This document shows positions 32,798-41,823 of a stretch of 59,374 bases of DNA, piece after piece. Position 1 is the stretch's first letter. Every line of letters begins with the position of its first letter. The translations under genes and the position numbers were made by a program. This DNA is from CAYIHX01 sp964363305 (GTDB lineage: Bacteria; Bdellovibrionota; UBA1018): positions 1 to 59,374 of the forward strand of contig CAYIHX010000021.1 in assembly GCA_964363305.1 (NCBI GenBank). The letters are read 5' to 3'. The notes below the pieces were generated by a model, which was not told the origin of the DNA, did not search any database, and was given only the letters and a program-made list of their open reading frames with translations.

Positions 32798-35266
32798 GTG
32801 TTCATCTCTCGATGCGCGATGATGGGGGCGATCTGGTTGTGGGGGGGCTCGGCTCAGGCTGAGATGCTCCCCTTTTGGAATTGGGGAGCGCCGCAACTCA
32901 CGCAGTCCGTAAAAAAAGCGGTGGCCGCGCCGGATCTCGATGGCGAGCCGGGACTGAAGCTGGATGTCCAGCTGGGTCGAGGTCGCACTTCACGGGGCGC
33001 CGACTGGATGGGTGAGGCGCTCTGGCTTCTTCCTTCGGATCTGACGCTTCGAGCGACCGATTGGAATACGCGCTACCGGGTCTCGCTCGAAATTCGAATC
33101 GGTGCGGGGCTGGTCAATACTTTTCGTTCTCATCGCGCGCGCTTGTTCCTCGTCGATGAGGCCGGAAAAAGACAGTATCTTCCGAACCAGTATGTGGGGA
33201 CGCGACCGGAAGCGACCCGGGGTTGGATTTTGCTCAGTGGTCGTCCGGCGACGGGGATGCCGATCCCTTTGGGCTTTACCGATGAGGGTTTTCGCGCCGA
33301 TCGGGTGCGATCGGTCGGGGTGAATTTCGAGGCGGGCGGACGTCCGGGGGAGAGCCTGCGCGACTGGGTGGAGATGCGGCGGCTCCAGGTGGAGGAGGTG
33401 GGAACCGAACAGGTTCGCCGTCTTCCAGTCGACCCCGCGGTGATTTCCACCGAGAAGGAACGAGCGGAAAAGGTCCGTGTGCGGTGGCGCGAGCTGTTCG
33501 GGGCTGAGCCGGGACGGGGTCGTAGCATCTACGGCGTGAACCTGGCCTGGCCCTCGACTCGTTCTCCCGATGGGCAGCTCCTTCAGCTCTACGGCTCTTT
33601 TCTCGAGGCGGTTGAACCCTGGTATGGCCGGTATTGGGATCTGGCCCGCAATGATGACGTTGCGGCGTCGCTGCGAAGCGATTTTCAGTCGATTCGCCAG
33701 ACGTTCGGGCAGCAGGCGATCGTTCGGATTTTTCTCTTCGCTGATCTGCATAGCGGTATTGAGATGGACGAGCAGGGCATTCCGCGGCGTTTCACGCCGG
33801 TGGCCCTGGCGTCGTTGGATCGATTGTTTGCCCTGGCTCGCGAGGAGCAAGTGGTGCTCCTGCCCACGATTTTCGATTTCCTGATGGCGGACGGCAAGGC
33901 CAATCCGGTGGATGCTCGGCACCCGTTCTGGGGGGGCGAGGCGCCTCATCTTATGACTGATCCGACGGCGCGGACCGCGATGGTTCGTTTGATCGGTGAG
34001 CTGGCCGCTCGCTACCGGAATGAGCCGGCGCTTCTGGCGTGGGACGTGATGAACGAGCCGGAAAATGCCACGGCAGTCGTGACACCTGAGCACCTGGTCG
34101 ATCTGCAGATTTTCTTGCGCGACGCGGTCGATGCGATCCAGGCGCAAGGCGTGTTGGCCACCGTGGGGCATCGCAACCCCTTCGATGCCAGGGATTTTTT
34201 TCGCGGGGTGGTTCGCACGAGTTTGGGGCAGACGCATTATTACCCGAATCTCGAGACTCGTCCGGCTCCGTTCGGTTTAGACCTGCCGATGCGAGAAGTT
34301 TTCGGCGATCTGCCAGGAGGCTGGGGTGAATTGCCGGCTCGGGCCGGTGGAATTTCGGATGATTTCGGATCGATGCGTCGCGGGGGCGCGGATTACGTGT
34401 TGTTTTGGTCTTGGCGGGGAGATGACGAGAATGCAGACGGTTTCGAGGTGCGTTCTCGGGCGGCGGAGATCCGAAGCGCGATCCACGAGCACGGTTATAT
34501 TCCCTACGTCTTTACGATGGATGACCTGCCGATGTGGTTTGTCACGGACCCGGCCGAGCGGCTGCGGGCTTATGCCCGCTATCGTGACGAGCTTTCCGCG
34601 CGAATGATCCGTGGCGTGTTTTTCATAAACGGAGCGGGGCTGGATGAGTCGGCTCGTCCGGGGGATGAATGGGCTTTCATGGAAGAGCTTCGTGAGTGGG
34701 GGCATTTTCTTGGAAATCATGGCGCTCATCACAAGCCGCTTTCAGAGGTGAGCTGGGATGTGTTTTGGGCCGATACCCTGGCGGGCGTCGCGTCGCTCGA
34801 TGCTGCGGCGCCGGGTTGGCGCGCGGCTACTCATTACTATCGATTTCCAAATTCGGAGTGGGGCCAGTCGCCGGAAGAGTCCTGTCGTGAGTTGAAGCGC
34901 GCCTTCGGGGTTCGGATTCTCCCGGTCACGGCTGATCTGCAAGATTATCGCTACGCGGAGCGCTACCACTTCGCGCAGGGTGAGTCCGAGCGAGGGAGCG
35001 TGGTTCGTGAGGCGCTTTCCCATCTGGACACTCAGGCTCGTCGGATTCGGGAACGCAGAATGCGGGCGAGCCGCGAACCGGGGCAGGCCGAGTACCTCAT
35101 CGTGCATTCGACTCGTTTCATGTTCGACAACATCATGACGGTACTGGAAGAGCTGGAGAAGCGCGGCGCGCGTTGGGTCGCGCCTGATTTTGCCGACGCA
35201 ACGCAGATTACGCCCGAGCCGGGGGCTTGCGTGCCCGCGTGCCGGGGACGCGGGGAATGCCGCTAG
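32798..35266 (+). CDS. Exported GH5-like hydrolase fused to a polysaccharide-deacetylase domain
   Basis: An 822-residue protein with a signal peptide (about 1-22). Residues 25-210 form a beta-rich, carbohydrate-binding-like part. Residues 245-545 look like a GH5-type TIM barrel: YGVNLAWPST, IVRIFLFADLH, and AWDVMNEPENA with the acid/base Glu; the nucleophile is probably the Glu in WGELPAR. The C-terminal 265 residues resemble a NodB deacetylase: TMDDLP (metal Asp pair), VFFINGAG, FLGNHGAHHKPLSE (HxxxH). It could cut and deacetylate a glycan of prey or of its own envelope. The domain pairing is unusual. The fucP-like importer lies divergently. Confidence 0.7.
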   Translation: MFISRCAMMGAIWLWGGSAQAEMLPFWNWGAPQLTQSVKKAVAAPDLDGEPGLKLDVQLGRGRTSRGADWMGEALWLLPSDLTLRATDWNTRYRVSLEIRIGAGLVNTFRSHRARLFLVDEAGKRQYLPNQYVGTRPEATRGWILLSGRPATGMPIPLGFTDEGFRADRVRSVGVNFEAGGRPGESLRDWVEMRRLQVEEVGTEQVRRLPVDPAVISTEKERAEKVRVRWRELFGAEPGRGRSIYGVNLAWPSTRSPDGQLLQLYGSFLEAVEPWYGRYWDLARNDDVAASLRSDFQSIRQTFGQQAIVRIFLFADLHSGIEMDEQGIPRRFTPVALASLDRLFALAREEQVVLLPTIFDFLMADGKANPVDARHPFWGGEAPHLMTDPTARTAMVRLIGELAARYRNEPALLAWDVMNEPENATAVVTPEHLVDLQIFLRDAVDAIQAQGVLATVGHRNPFDARDFFRGVVRTSLGQTHYYPNLETRPAPFGLDLPMREVFGDLPGGWGELPARAGGISDDFGSMRRGGADYVLFWSWRGDDENADGFEVRSRAAEIRSAIHEHGYIPYVFTMDDLPMWFVTDPAERLRAYARYRDELSARMIRGVFFINGAGLDESARPGDEWAFMEELREWGHFLGNHGAHHKPLSEVSWDVFWADTLAGVASLDAAAPGWRAATHYYRFPNSEWGQSPEESCRELKRAFGVRILPVTADLQDYRYAERYHFAQGESERGSVVREALSHLDTQARRIRERRMRASREPGQAEYLIVHSTRFMFDNIMTVLEELEKRGARWVAPDFADATQITPEPGACVPACRGRGECR

Positions 35267-35267
35267 A

Positions 35268-35341
35268 AAAGGGATCCGAGCACTCTTTGATGCTCAGTGC
35301 GTTATAACGCACTGAGCATCAAAGAGTGCTCGGATCCCTTT
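35268..35341. repeat. 74-bp perfect palindrome without a spacer
   Basis: Left arm 35268-35304 and right arm 35305-35341 are exact reverse complements, 37 bases each, centred on GTTA/TAAC. The left arm begins two bases after the stop of the hydrolase fusion; the right arm encodes the last residues of the epimerase (ERDPSTL) and its stop. It could be a bidirectional terminator, a fold-back duplication or an assembly artefact. Confidence 0.9.
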
Positions 35342-36239
35342 CGAGCTGAAAGGTCTCCTGGAGCGCCCCGAAGAATGAACGATTTCTGAAACCGAGATCC
35401 TTCGCCGCTTTTTCCGAATTGAATCCGAAGCGCAGCGGAACCGGAAAGGGCACGATGATTGGTGCCGACGGTTCTCCGGCCGCCTTCCAGGCTTTGAAAA
35501 AATCGGCGAAGGAACCGTTTCCTCCGGCGGTATTGTAGCTCTCGCCGATTGAACGTTCATTTTCGAGGCTGGCCGTGATGGCCAGAGCAACGTCGCCGGC
35601 GTACACGAGCGGGAGCGTGAGACCACGTGGCAGAATCCCGATGCGGCGGCCCCAGAGTTTTTTAAAAATAGGCATCATATTGGGGTCGAACGCCCCGAAG
35701 ATCATGCTGGGTCGAATGCAGGTCAGTTTGAGATGGAGCTCTTTCGCCAGTAACCAGGCGCGCTGTTCGGAGACGGCTTTGGACATCGGGTAGACCTTCA
35801 CGCGGGAAGGATTTTGCTGAAATTCGTGCTGGGGCGAGTGTTCGTCCATGGAACGGCCCCACATCTTCCGGTATACCGCCACCGAAGAAACATGGACGAC
35901 TCGGCCGAGCTCCGCGGCCGCTGCGGCGCGCAGGACATTTTCCGTTCCCTCGATATTCGTCTCGAAGTGCTGTTTCCAGTTCGTGTTTCCGACGCTAAAC
36001 AGGGCGGCATTGCTGATCAAACCATCCGCACCGCGGAACGCGTGGGTCAGGGCAGAGCGATCCGCGAGGTCCGCCGACCGAACTTCGATGCGAGGGTCGT
36101 CTCTCAGAAGGGGCACTTTGTCCGGATTTCTCACTACTGCGATGACTTGCGCGTCGCGGGCGAGGAGGGCCTTTACAATGTATCGGCCCAAAAAGCCGGA
36201 AGCGCCCGTCACCGCGATTTTTTTGCCCCGAAGTGTCAT
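35319..36239 (-). CDS. NAD(P)-dependent epimerase/dehydratase (extended SDR)
   Basis: A 306-residue extended short-chain dehydrogenase. IAVTGASGFLGRYIVKALL is the nucleotide loop GxxGxxG, VSSVAVY the active-site Ser region, and YPMSK the YxxxK pair. ISNAAL and CIRPSMIFG follow. It may act on a nucleotide sugar or a sterol- or flavonoid-like substrate. The final 7 residues lie inside the 74-bp palindrome, so the 3' end deserves checking. Monocistronic. Confidence 0.9.
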   Translation of the reverse strand: MTLRGKKIAVTGASGFLGRYIVKALLARDAQVIAVVRNPDKVPLLRDDPRIEVRSADLADRSALTHAFRGADGLISNAALFSVGNTNWKQHFETNIEGTENVLRAAAAAELGRVVHVSSVAVYRKMWGRSMDEHSPQHEFQQNPSRVKVYPMSKAVSEQRAWLLAKELHLKLTCIRPSMIFGAFDPNMMPIFKKLWGRRIGILPRGLTLPLVYAGDVALAITASLENERSIGESYNTAGGNGSFADFFKAWKAAGEPSAPIIVPFPVPLRFGFNSEKAAKDLGFRNRSFFGALQETFQLERDPSTL

Positions 36240-36371
36240 GGCGGAATTCTACCAGTTCACACAATAAAGGCGAGCGATGACAAGCCACGTGCTCAAAGTG
36301 TTGACAGTTTCCTCGAGTGTCCTGGGTTGACGAGGGATAAGCGGTGGCTCAGTTCTTGCTTGATCTGAGGC

Positions 36372-37109
36372 ATGGGTAGCTTCTTCGTTGTTCTGCAGCA
36401 GGCCGGGCGTCGTTGTGTCGTTATCCTTTTTTTTACCGGGTGGGTTTCCAGTGGAGTCGAGGCGGCAGGTGACTTGGTGAGAAACGACCGAAGAAACGGA
36501 TTGATCCAACAGGGCGACACCCTCCTCTTTCGTGTCGAACTGGATCGGATTAGCGTCGCCCGAGAGGCGGTTGAAAATTTGGTCTATCGATATCTGGGTG
36601 CTGAGAAACGGGATCTGGTGATCGAAGAGAAGATTCAGTCGCGTCAGGGAAAATTGAAGAGTTACAGTATTCGTCAAAACCAGACGGGACTTGTGGGTTC
36701 GATGAGCGTGACGGGGAACGAAGTGGTTTACACAAAGTCGCAAAACGGTCACACGGCGACGCGTCGTGTGACTGCCTCCCTCGATCTTCCTTATGTTGCG
36801 GGCCCGCAGATCGGTGAGTTCCTTCGGACTCACGCCGAGGAGCTCAAAAAAAACAAGAAAATTAGATTCCTCCTTCCCGTCCTCGAGCGAAGCGAAAGTA
36901 TTGAGTTTGAGATCGAGCGCCGCGACGAGATCGTTCACGAGATGAGGCCGGCGAGCGGGATCTACCAGTTATTCGTCCGCAAAGTTTTGATTGAGCTAGA
37001 CCCTCGGACAGGTCGAATCCATCAGATCCACGGGCGCATCTTGCCCCTCGTGCAGCGGGGTTCGAGCTGGGAGTCGGCCGAGGCCACGACCATTTACCAA
37101 GGTGCTTGA
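36372..37109 (+). CDS. Exported protein of unknown function
   Basis: A 245-residue protein with a hydrophobic N-terminus (VVILFFTGWVSSGVEAAG, cleavage about 33) and GAGG upstream. The mature part is beta-rich and basic, with RIHQIHGRILPLVQRG near the end, like DUF6134- or DUF3108-type periplasmic proteins, but I do not claim a family. The trypsin-like gene follows 52 bases later and may be co-transcribed. Confidence 0.65.
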   Translation: MGSFFVVLQQAGRRCVVILFFTGWVSSGVEAAGDLVRNDRRNGLIQQGDTLLFRVELDRISVAREAVENLVYRYLGAEKRDLVIEEKIQSRQGKLKSYSIRQNQTGLVGSMSVTGNEVVYTKSQNGHTATRRVTASLDLPYVAGPQIGEFLRTHAEELKKNKKIRFLLPVLERSESIEFEIERRDEIVHEMRPASGIYQLFVRKVLIELDPRTGRIHQIHGRILPLVQRGSSWESAEATTIYQGA

Positions 37110-37161
37110 CCTGCGCGAGAAGTCTGGCACGGTGGACACCTCGGGCGGGGGATGGCTACGG

Positions 37162-38076
37162 ATGAGCTTGATGAGCTGGAATTTGAGAGCGATGGGTGGG
37201 CTGTTGCTATTTCCGTTTCACGCCTTCGGGGCAGGCGCGCCGAATGTTGATTTACAGGTCATTTACGGAGACGACAATCGGCTCGATCTCTATGATGTCG
37301 CGGACTCGAGGTGGGTAGCCCTCGCGGACTCCACCGTCGCGATCATGGACAGCGGCAAGCTTACCGCGCGCGGGCCGTTTACTGAAATTCAGCTGAAAAG
37401 CTACTCCGCAGAATACAAACTGTGCGCGGAGGAGCCTTTTTTCGAGCAATCGACTGCGGCGTTTTGTTCCGGATCTCTCGTCGGGCCGGATCTTGTTCTC
37501 ACCGCAGGGCATTGCTTGAGTGCGGAGCGGTGCGCTGACGTCAGCTTGGTTTTCGGTTTCGCGAACCAGGAGCGGGGGCAGCTTTCGCCTTCGACGCTGA
37601 TTACCCAGAATGTTTATCGCTGCCAAGAGGTGGTGGCGCGGGAAGAGACGAATTCGGGCGTTGATTACGCGCTCGTCCGTCTGGATCGGAAAGTGGTAGG
37701 CCACGCGCCCCTCCCCATCAATCGATCCCCGCCGGTTGAGACGGGCACGGAAATCGTGGTCATCGGTCATCCGGCTGGTCTGCCGACGAAAGTGGCGGCG
37801 GGGGCGAGTGTGCGCACTGTCGGAGAAAACCTTTTTGTCGCTAATCTGGATACCTATGGCGGAAATTCCGGAAGTTCCGTTTTCAATGCCCGGACGGGGC
37901 TGATCGAAGGGATCTTGGTGAGCGGAGAAACTGATTTCATCTGGGATAGGGAACGTTCCTGTCGAGTTTCGAACCGCTGCGGCGATTCCTCCTGCGAGGG
38001 GGAGGACGTTGTGCTGATTTCAGAGGTCGCGGCTCAAATTCCAGAGCTCGGAATCGGGCTTGCATTCTCGTTCTGA
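37162..38076 (+). CDS. Exported trypsin-like serine protease
   Basis: The start at 37162 gives a signal peptide (SWNLRAMGGLLLFPFHAFG, cleavage near residue 24) and 304 residues. The catalytic triad of an S1/V8 peptidase is in order: His in LTAGHCLS, Asp in GVDYALVRLD, Ser in GGNSGSSVFN. VIGHPAGLPTK and the LAFSF end also suit the glutamyl-endopeptidase-type family. Cys pairs at CSGSLVG/AGHC and CRVSNRCGDSSC give extra disulphides. It is exported to the periplasm or beyond and may digest prey or host proteins. Followed by the OPT peptide importer. Confidence 0.92.
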   Translation: MSLMSWNLRAMGGLLLFPFHAFGAGAPNVDLQVIYGDDNRLDLYDVADSRWVALADSTVAIMDSGKLTARGPFTEIQLKSYSAEYKLCAEEPFFEQSTAAFCSGSLVGPDLVLTAGHCLSAERCADVSLVFGFANQERGQLSPSTLITQNVYRCQEVVAREETNSGVDYALVRLDRKVVGHAPLPINRSPPVETGTEIVVIGHPAGLPTKVAAGASVRTVGENLFVANLDTYGGNSGSSVFNARTGLIEGILVSGETDFIWDRERSCRVSNRCGDSSCEGEDVVLISEVAAQIPELGIGLAFSF

Positions 38077-38094
38077 TCGTTACATTCGGGGAGG

Positions 38095-39963
38095 ATGCAT
38101 GCCCTCCCTCAGCTGACGGATGAACAGGTTCGCGAATGGTCCCTTGAAAAGAAGGATCGTTGGTGGTTGGACAACGTCTATCGGGGGGACATGCCCCAGT
38201 TGACGCTTCGGGCGGCTTTAACGGGGATGATCCTCGGGGGCGTTCTGAGTTTGACCAATCTCTATGTCGGTATTCGAACGGGTTGGACGCTAGGGGTGGG
38301 CATTACTTCCGTCACGTTGTCCTTTGCGATTTTTAAATTTCTTTCTCGACTCAAAATCGGGAAGGAAATGACGATCCTCGAGAACAACGCAATGCAGTCG
38401 ATCGCGACGAGCGCGGGCTACATGACGGCGCCGCTGATTTCGTCGATGCCTGCCTACATGTTGGTGACGAACCAGGTCGTTCCCGCTTGGCACACCTGGG
38501 CTTGGATCGTCGCGCTTTCCCTGCTGGGCGTGCTGTTCGCGTTCCCGCTGAAGAAGCGCTACATCAATGATGATCAGCTTCCGTTTCCGGAGGGGTATGC
38601 CGCGGGGATCGTGATGCATAATTTGCATTCGTCCGGAGGAAAAGAGGGGCTGTTTAAGGCGAAGGTGTTGCTCGCTGGGGCGTCCGTCGCTTCGCTGGTG
38701 GAGCTTTTGCGCAGCGAAAAGACGATGACCCTATTGCGGGCACCTTTTCTAAAGTTGCCGGATTATTGGGATGACTTCGTGTATCGATGGTTTGTGCCTC
38801 GCCTGTGGGGCACGCCCCTCAAGGATCTCACCATTCAGTGGGATAGCTCGCTCGTGCTCTTCGCGACCGGAGGTCTGATGAGCACCAAGGTCGCACGATC
38901 GATGCTGACGGGCGCGTTTTTAAACTACTGGATTTTAGCGCCGTTTTTGATCGATCAAGGCATCATCCAGGGGCCGGGGTTCAAGAACATCTCGATGTGG
39001 TCGCTTTGGATTGGCGCGACCATGATGACGACCTCCGCGCTCTACAGTTTTTTTTCGAAGCCGGAAGTCATCCTGAGGGCGTTTCAGTTCGGCAAGCGGC
39101 GCGAGAAGAAGGTGGATATTCTCAAGGACATCGAGCTTCCGATGTCGGTGTTCGTCGTCGGCATCCCCATTGTGGGAGCGCTCGTAGTGGTGCTCGGGCA
39201 CGTTTTGTTTGGGGTGAATTACTGGCTCGGACTGCTTGCGATTCCTTTCGTTTTTGTGCTCACGCTCATCGCGGTAAGTTCGACGGGCCTGACTGCCATC
39301 ACGCCGGGCTCCGCGCTTTCCAAGCTCACTCAGCTTACTTTTAGCGTGCTCGCGCCAGGAAATATTGGCACTAACGTGATGACGGCCGGCATTGCCACCG
39401 AAGTCACGCTGAATGCGAGTAATTTGCTCATGGATATCAAGCCCGGCTACATGTTGGGCGCGAAGCCTCGCCAGCAGGCGGTGGGCCATGTGCTGGGCGT
39501 ATTTGCCGGCTCGGCGGTCGTGGTGCCGGTGTACTATGCCATGTTTCATGGAGACCTGGCGATGCTGACCTCGGAAACGCTCCCGATGCCCGGCGCGCAG
39601 ATCTGGAAGAGCGTTGCGGAGGTGCTGACGCAGGGCCTGAGCTTCCTTCATCCATCGGCGCGGTGGGGAATATTGGTCGGTGGTGTGGTCGGGATCCTCA
39701 TTGAGTGGCTCAATCAGCGCACCCAGGGCCGTTTTCCCTTCTCTGCGATGGGATTGGGACTCGCCTTCGTTCTGCGATTCACGGATTCGTTGTCGATGGC
39801 GCTCGGGGCGTTCTTTTTTGCCGGCGTAGCGATGATGAAGCCCAAGAAGGGGTCGCTCGCGCATGGCGCATTTGTCGAGAACCGGGAGACCCTCGCGGCC
39901 GGCGCGGTGGCCGGTGGTTCGATCATCGGTATTATTCTGATTCTGGTGGAGACGCTGACCTAG
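38095..39963 (+). CDS. OPT-family oligopeptide transporter
   Basis: A 622-residue membrane protein with about 15 helices and a good GGGGAGG site. TLRAALTGMILGGVLSLTNL and the TGWTLGVGITSVTLSFAIF segment open the OPT fold; QLPFPEGYAAGIVMHNLHSS, LNYWILAPFLI and LTAITPGSALSKLTQL are conserved. It imports peptides or metal-chelates using the proton gradient. Its place 18 bases after an exported protease suggests that it takes up released peptides. Confidence 0.9.
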   Translation: MHALPQLTDEQVREWSLEKKDRWWLDNVYRGDMPQLTLRAALTGMILGGVLSLTNLYVGIRTGWTLGVGITSVTLSFAIFKFLSRLKIGKEMTILENNAMQSIATSAGYMTAPLISSMPAYMLVTNQVVPAWHTWAWIVALSLLGVLFAFPLKKRYINDDQLPFPEGYAAGIVMHNLHSSGGKEGLFKAKVLLAGASVASLVELLRSEKTMTLLRAPFLKLPDYWDDFVYRWFVPRLWGTPLKDLTIQWDSSLVLFATGGLMSTKVARSMLTGAFLNYWILAPFLIDQGIIQGPGFKNISMWSLWIGATMMTTSALYSFFSKPEVILRAFQFGKRREKKVDILKDIELPMSVFVVGIPIVGALVVVLGHVLFGVNYWLGLLAIPFVFVLTLIAVSSTGLTAITPGSALSKLTQLTFSVLAPGNIGTNVMTAGIATEVTLNASNLLMDIKPGYMLGAKPRQQAVGHVLGVFAGSAVVVPVYYAMFHGDLAMLTSETLPMPGAQIWKSVAEVLTQGLSFLHPSARWGILVGGVVGILIEWLNQRTQGRFPFSAMGLGLAFVLRFTDSLSMALGAFFFAGVAMMKPKKGSLAHGAFVENRETLAAGAVAGGSIIGIILILVETLT

Positions 39964-40802
39964 TGATGGGTTCTGAGTACGAGGCGGAATGAGCCTTCCG
40001 GGATTCGAATCTCGGTCCAGATACCCGAGGAGCGAATTTCGTTGATGCGTTCATAGGTGCCCTTGTGGACGCTCGAGCGGGCCTTTCGTTGCGGGGAGGG
40101 TGCGGTGGCCTCGGCACAGTAGGCTTGGAGTTGCTGGAAGACGAGGTCAACCAATTCGCCGGAAGCCAGGACGGTTTCGGCGTCGAGCTCGGTACAGGGC
40201 TCGTCGATGAAGATGCTGCGAAGCCGGAGCAGGATGGCTTGAGAGAAGGCGATCAGCAATGTGCCCTGGATCCTCGGAGTATAGAAGTGCATCTGAGCAT
40301 GAACGTCGGCCGCAAATAAATCGTTTTGGGTTTCGTTCTGGATAATGCCGAACTGAGTTTCGATCGGGAGCATGCTTCCGAATGCCTGATGAATGGCTCG
40401 GTCGAGAGCGGTATTCCAAAACGAGTCAACCGGAGCGGAGAGCGGTGGAGCGGCTGAGGTTTTGTAACCGAGTTCAATCAGCAGCTCATCGAGCGTGTTC
40501 CGCAGGCCGAGGAGTTCGTTTACTCCGGCCTGTTCAATTTGCCTTTGTCCCTCGTTGCTGAAATTGATGAGATAGATGGCGCTCTTCGCTTTCTTAAATC
40601 GCTGTTGGAGCTGAGTGAGGTCGCGAATGAGCCAAGTCGGCACGTTAGGGCATTGATTACCGTCGAAGATGACCACGGGTTTGGGGGGCGTGGCCCATTT
40701 TTTGAGGTACATGTTGAATTCTTCGTGGTCGCGTGGTTGCGATTCCATGGGGCAGACCACCCGGAGATAACGGTCGGAATCCTCAAAACGAAAACGGCCC
40801 AT
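39960..40802 (-). CDS. STAS domain fused to a CheX-like domain
   Basis: A 280-residue cytoplasmic protein. Residues 10-100 look like a STAS domain (YLRVVCPMESQPRDHEEFNM, VVIFDGNQCPNVP). Residues 125-230 look like CheX/CheC (FWNTALDRAIHQAFGSMLPI, TLLIAFSQAILLRLRSI, LASGELVDLVFQQLQAYC). In phosphatases of this family the helix has ExxN, but here it reads ELVD, so catalysis on CheY-P may be lost. It may be a partner-switching regulator. Its end overlaps the opt stop by four bases (convergent). Confidence 0.55.
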   Translation of the reverse strand: MGRFRFEDSDRYLRVVCPMESQPRDHEEFNMYLKKWATPPKPVVIFDGNQCPNVPTWLIRDLTQLQQRFKKAKSAIYLINFSNEGQRQIEQAGVNELLGLRNTLDELLIELGYKTSAAPPLSAPVDSFWNTALDRAIHQAFGSMLPIETQFGIIQNETQNDLFAADVHAQMHFYTPRIQGTLLIAFSQAILLRLRSIFIDEPCTELDAETVLASGELVDLVFQQLQAYCAEATAPSPQRKARSSVHKGTYERINEIRSSGIWTEIRIPEGSFRLVLRTHH

Positions 40803-40823
40803 GTCCTGAGCTTAGCGCATGAG

Positions 40824-41660
40824 CTACGGCGATGCCCAGGCGAACGTGAGCCCGATCGTGGCGGAGAGGTCGGCGCTCAGTCTGAGTTGCAGGTTGGCAA
40901 GCTCGCTCAGCCACTTGGAGATGCCGATTTGAAATTCGAGCCCGCTGGAGCCAGCTGATCCACCTGGGGTGAAGCCACCGGCAGGGGTGATTCCGTAGGT
41001 GGTGAGGAATCCGATGGACCACTGATCGATGAACACCGCATTCGCCGCGCCCACCCGAAAAATTCCTCCTGAAAACGTCGCGGTAGGGGGCGTCTCCACG
41101 AATAGTTCAATATTGAAGTTCCCTTCGTTGAGGTACCCGTAACCCATTCGGAGAAAGGCGCCGGTCATCGTTTCGCTGAGTTCGTAGAGGGCGACGCCGA
41201 AATGAGAGCCCAGGCCGTTGCCGAGCAGGAGTCCGAGCGTAAATCGAGGCGTGAACGCGGTGAAATCGTTCATACTGATGGAAAGGCCTGTCGAAAAGAG
41301 GCCTGTTCCGACTGAGAAGCCTAAGGTGATGTCTTTGATGGGGCTTACGTTCCCTATCAAGGTTTCCGTCAAAAGACCGGCTCCAAACGTTCCGTTGGCG
41401 TAAGCGGCGCCGACGTCGATGCCATGTGGGTTTCCACCAAAGGATGGATTCACGAGCGATTGGAATGAGAGCGCTTGATCCAGTCGAAGAGGAGCCGGAT
41501 TGTCGCGGACCGCTTCGTGAAAAGCGGGGAAGACCAGTGGAGCGGGGAGAATACGAGCATAGGGCCCGCCCTCGTGTCGAAGCTCGCGTCTGAATTCGCC
41601 GCCGATGCAGGGTGCGCCCCAAAAAAAGAAAACAAAAATGGCGGTGAGCGCGCTCCTCAT
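40824..41660 (-). CDS. Outer-membrane beta-barrel-like protein
   Basis: A 278-residue protein with a signal peptide (TAIFVFFFWGAPCIGG, cleavage about 21). The mature part has alternating amphipathic strands with many Gly and aromatic residues (FGAGLLTETLIG, ITLGFSVGTGLFSTGLSISM, FGVALYELSETMTGAFLRMG). Neighbours give no role. It lies 21 bases upstream of the STAS-CheX gene on the same strand, so the two may form a transcript. Confidence 0.72.
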   Translation of the reverse strand: MRSALTAIFVFFFWGAPCIGGEFRRELRHEGGPYARILPAPLVFPAFHEAVRDNPAPLRLDQALSFQSLVNPSFGGNPHGIDVGAAYANGTFGAGLLTETLIGNVSPIKDITLGFSVGTGLFSTGLSISMNDFTAFTPRFTLGLLLGNGLGSHFGVALYELSETMTGAFLRMGYGYLNEGNFNIELFVETPPTATFSGGIFRVGAANAVFIDQWSIGFLTTYGITPAGGFTPGGSAGSSGLEFQIGISKWLSELANLQLRLSADLSATIGLTFAWASP

Positions 41661-41823
41661 GCACCCCGAAGTCTATCACGAGCAACCCGAAGTGAGATCA
41701 GGTTGAAAGTTTGACGGTCGCGCTCTTCGGGATAATGCTGTGCATCACCGCTAAATCCGCTTTGACATCGTTCGGGGGCTCGTTTACTTCCAAGAGCACT
41801 AACCAAATGAGGTCAACTATCCT

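Noticed and set aside
35268..35341. Ordinary rho-independent terminator
   Set aside because: The hairpin has no loop and no T-run, and covers coding sequence of one gene.
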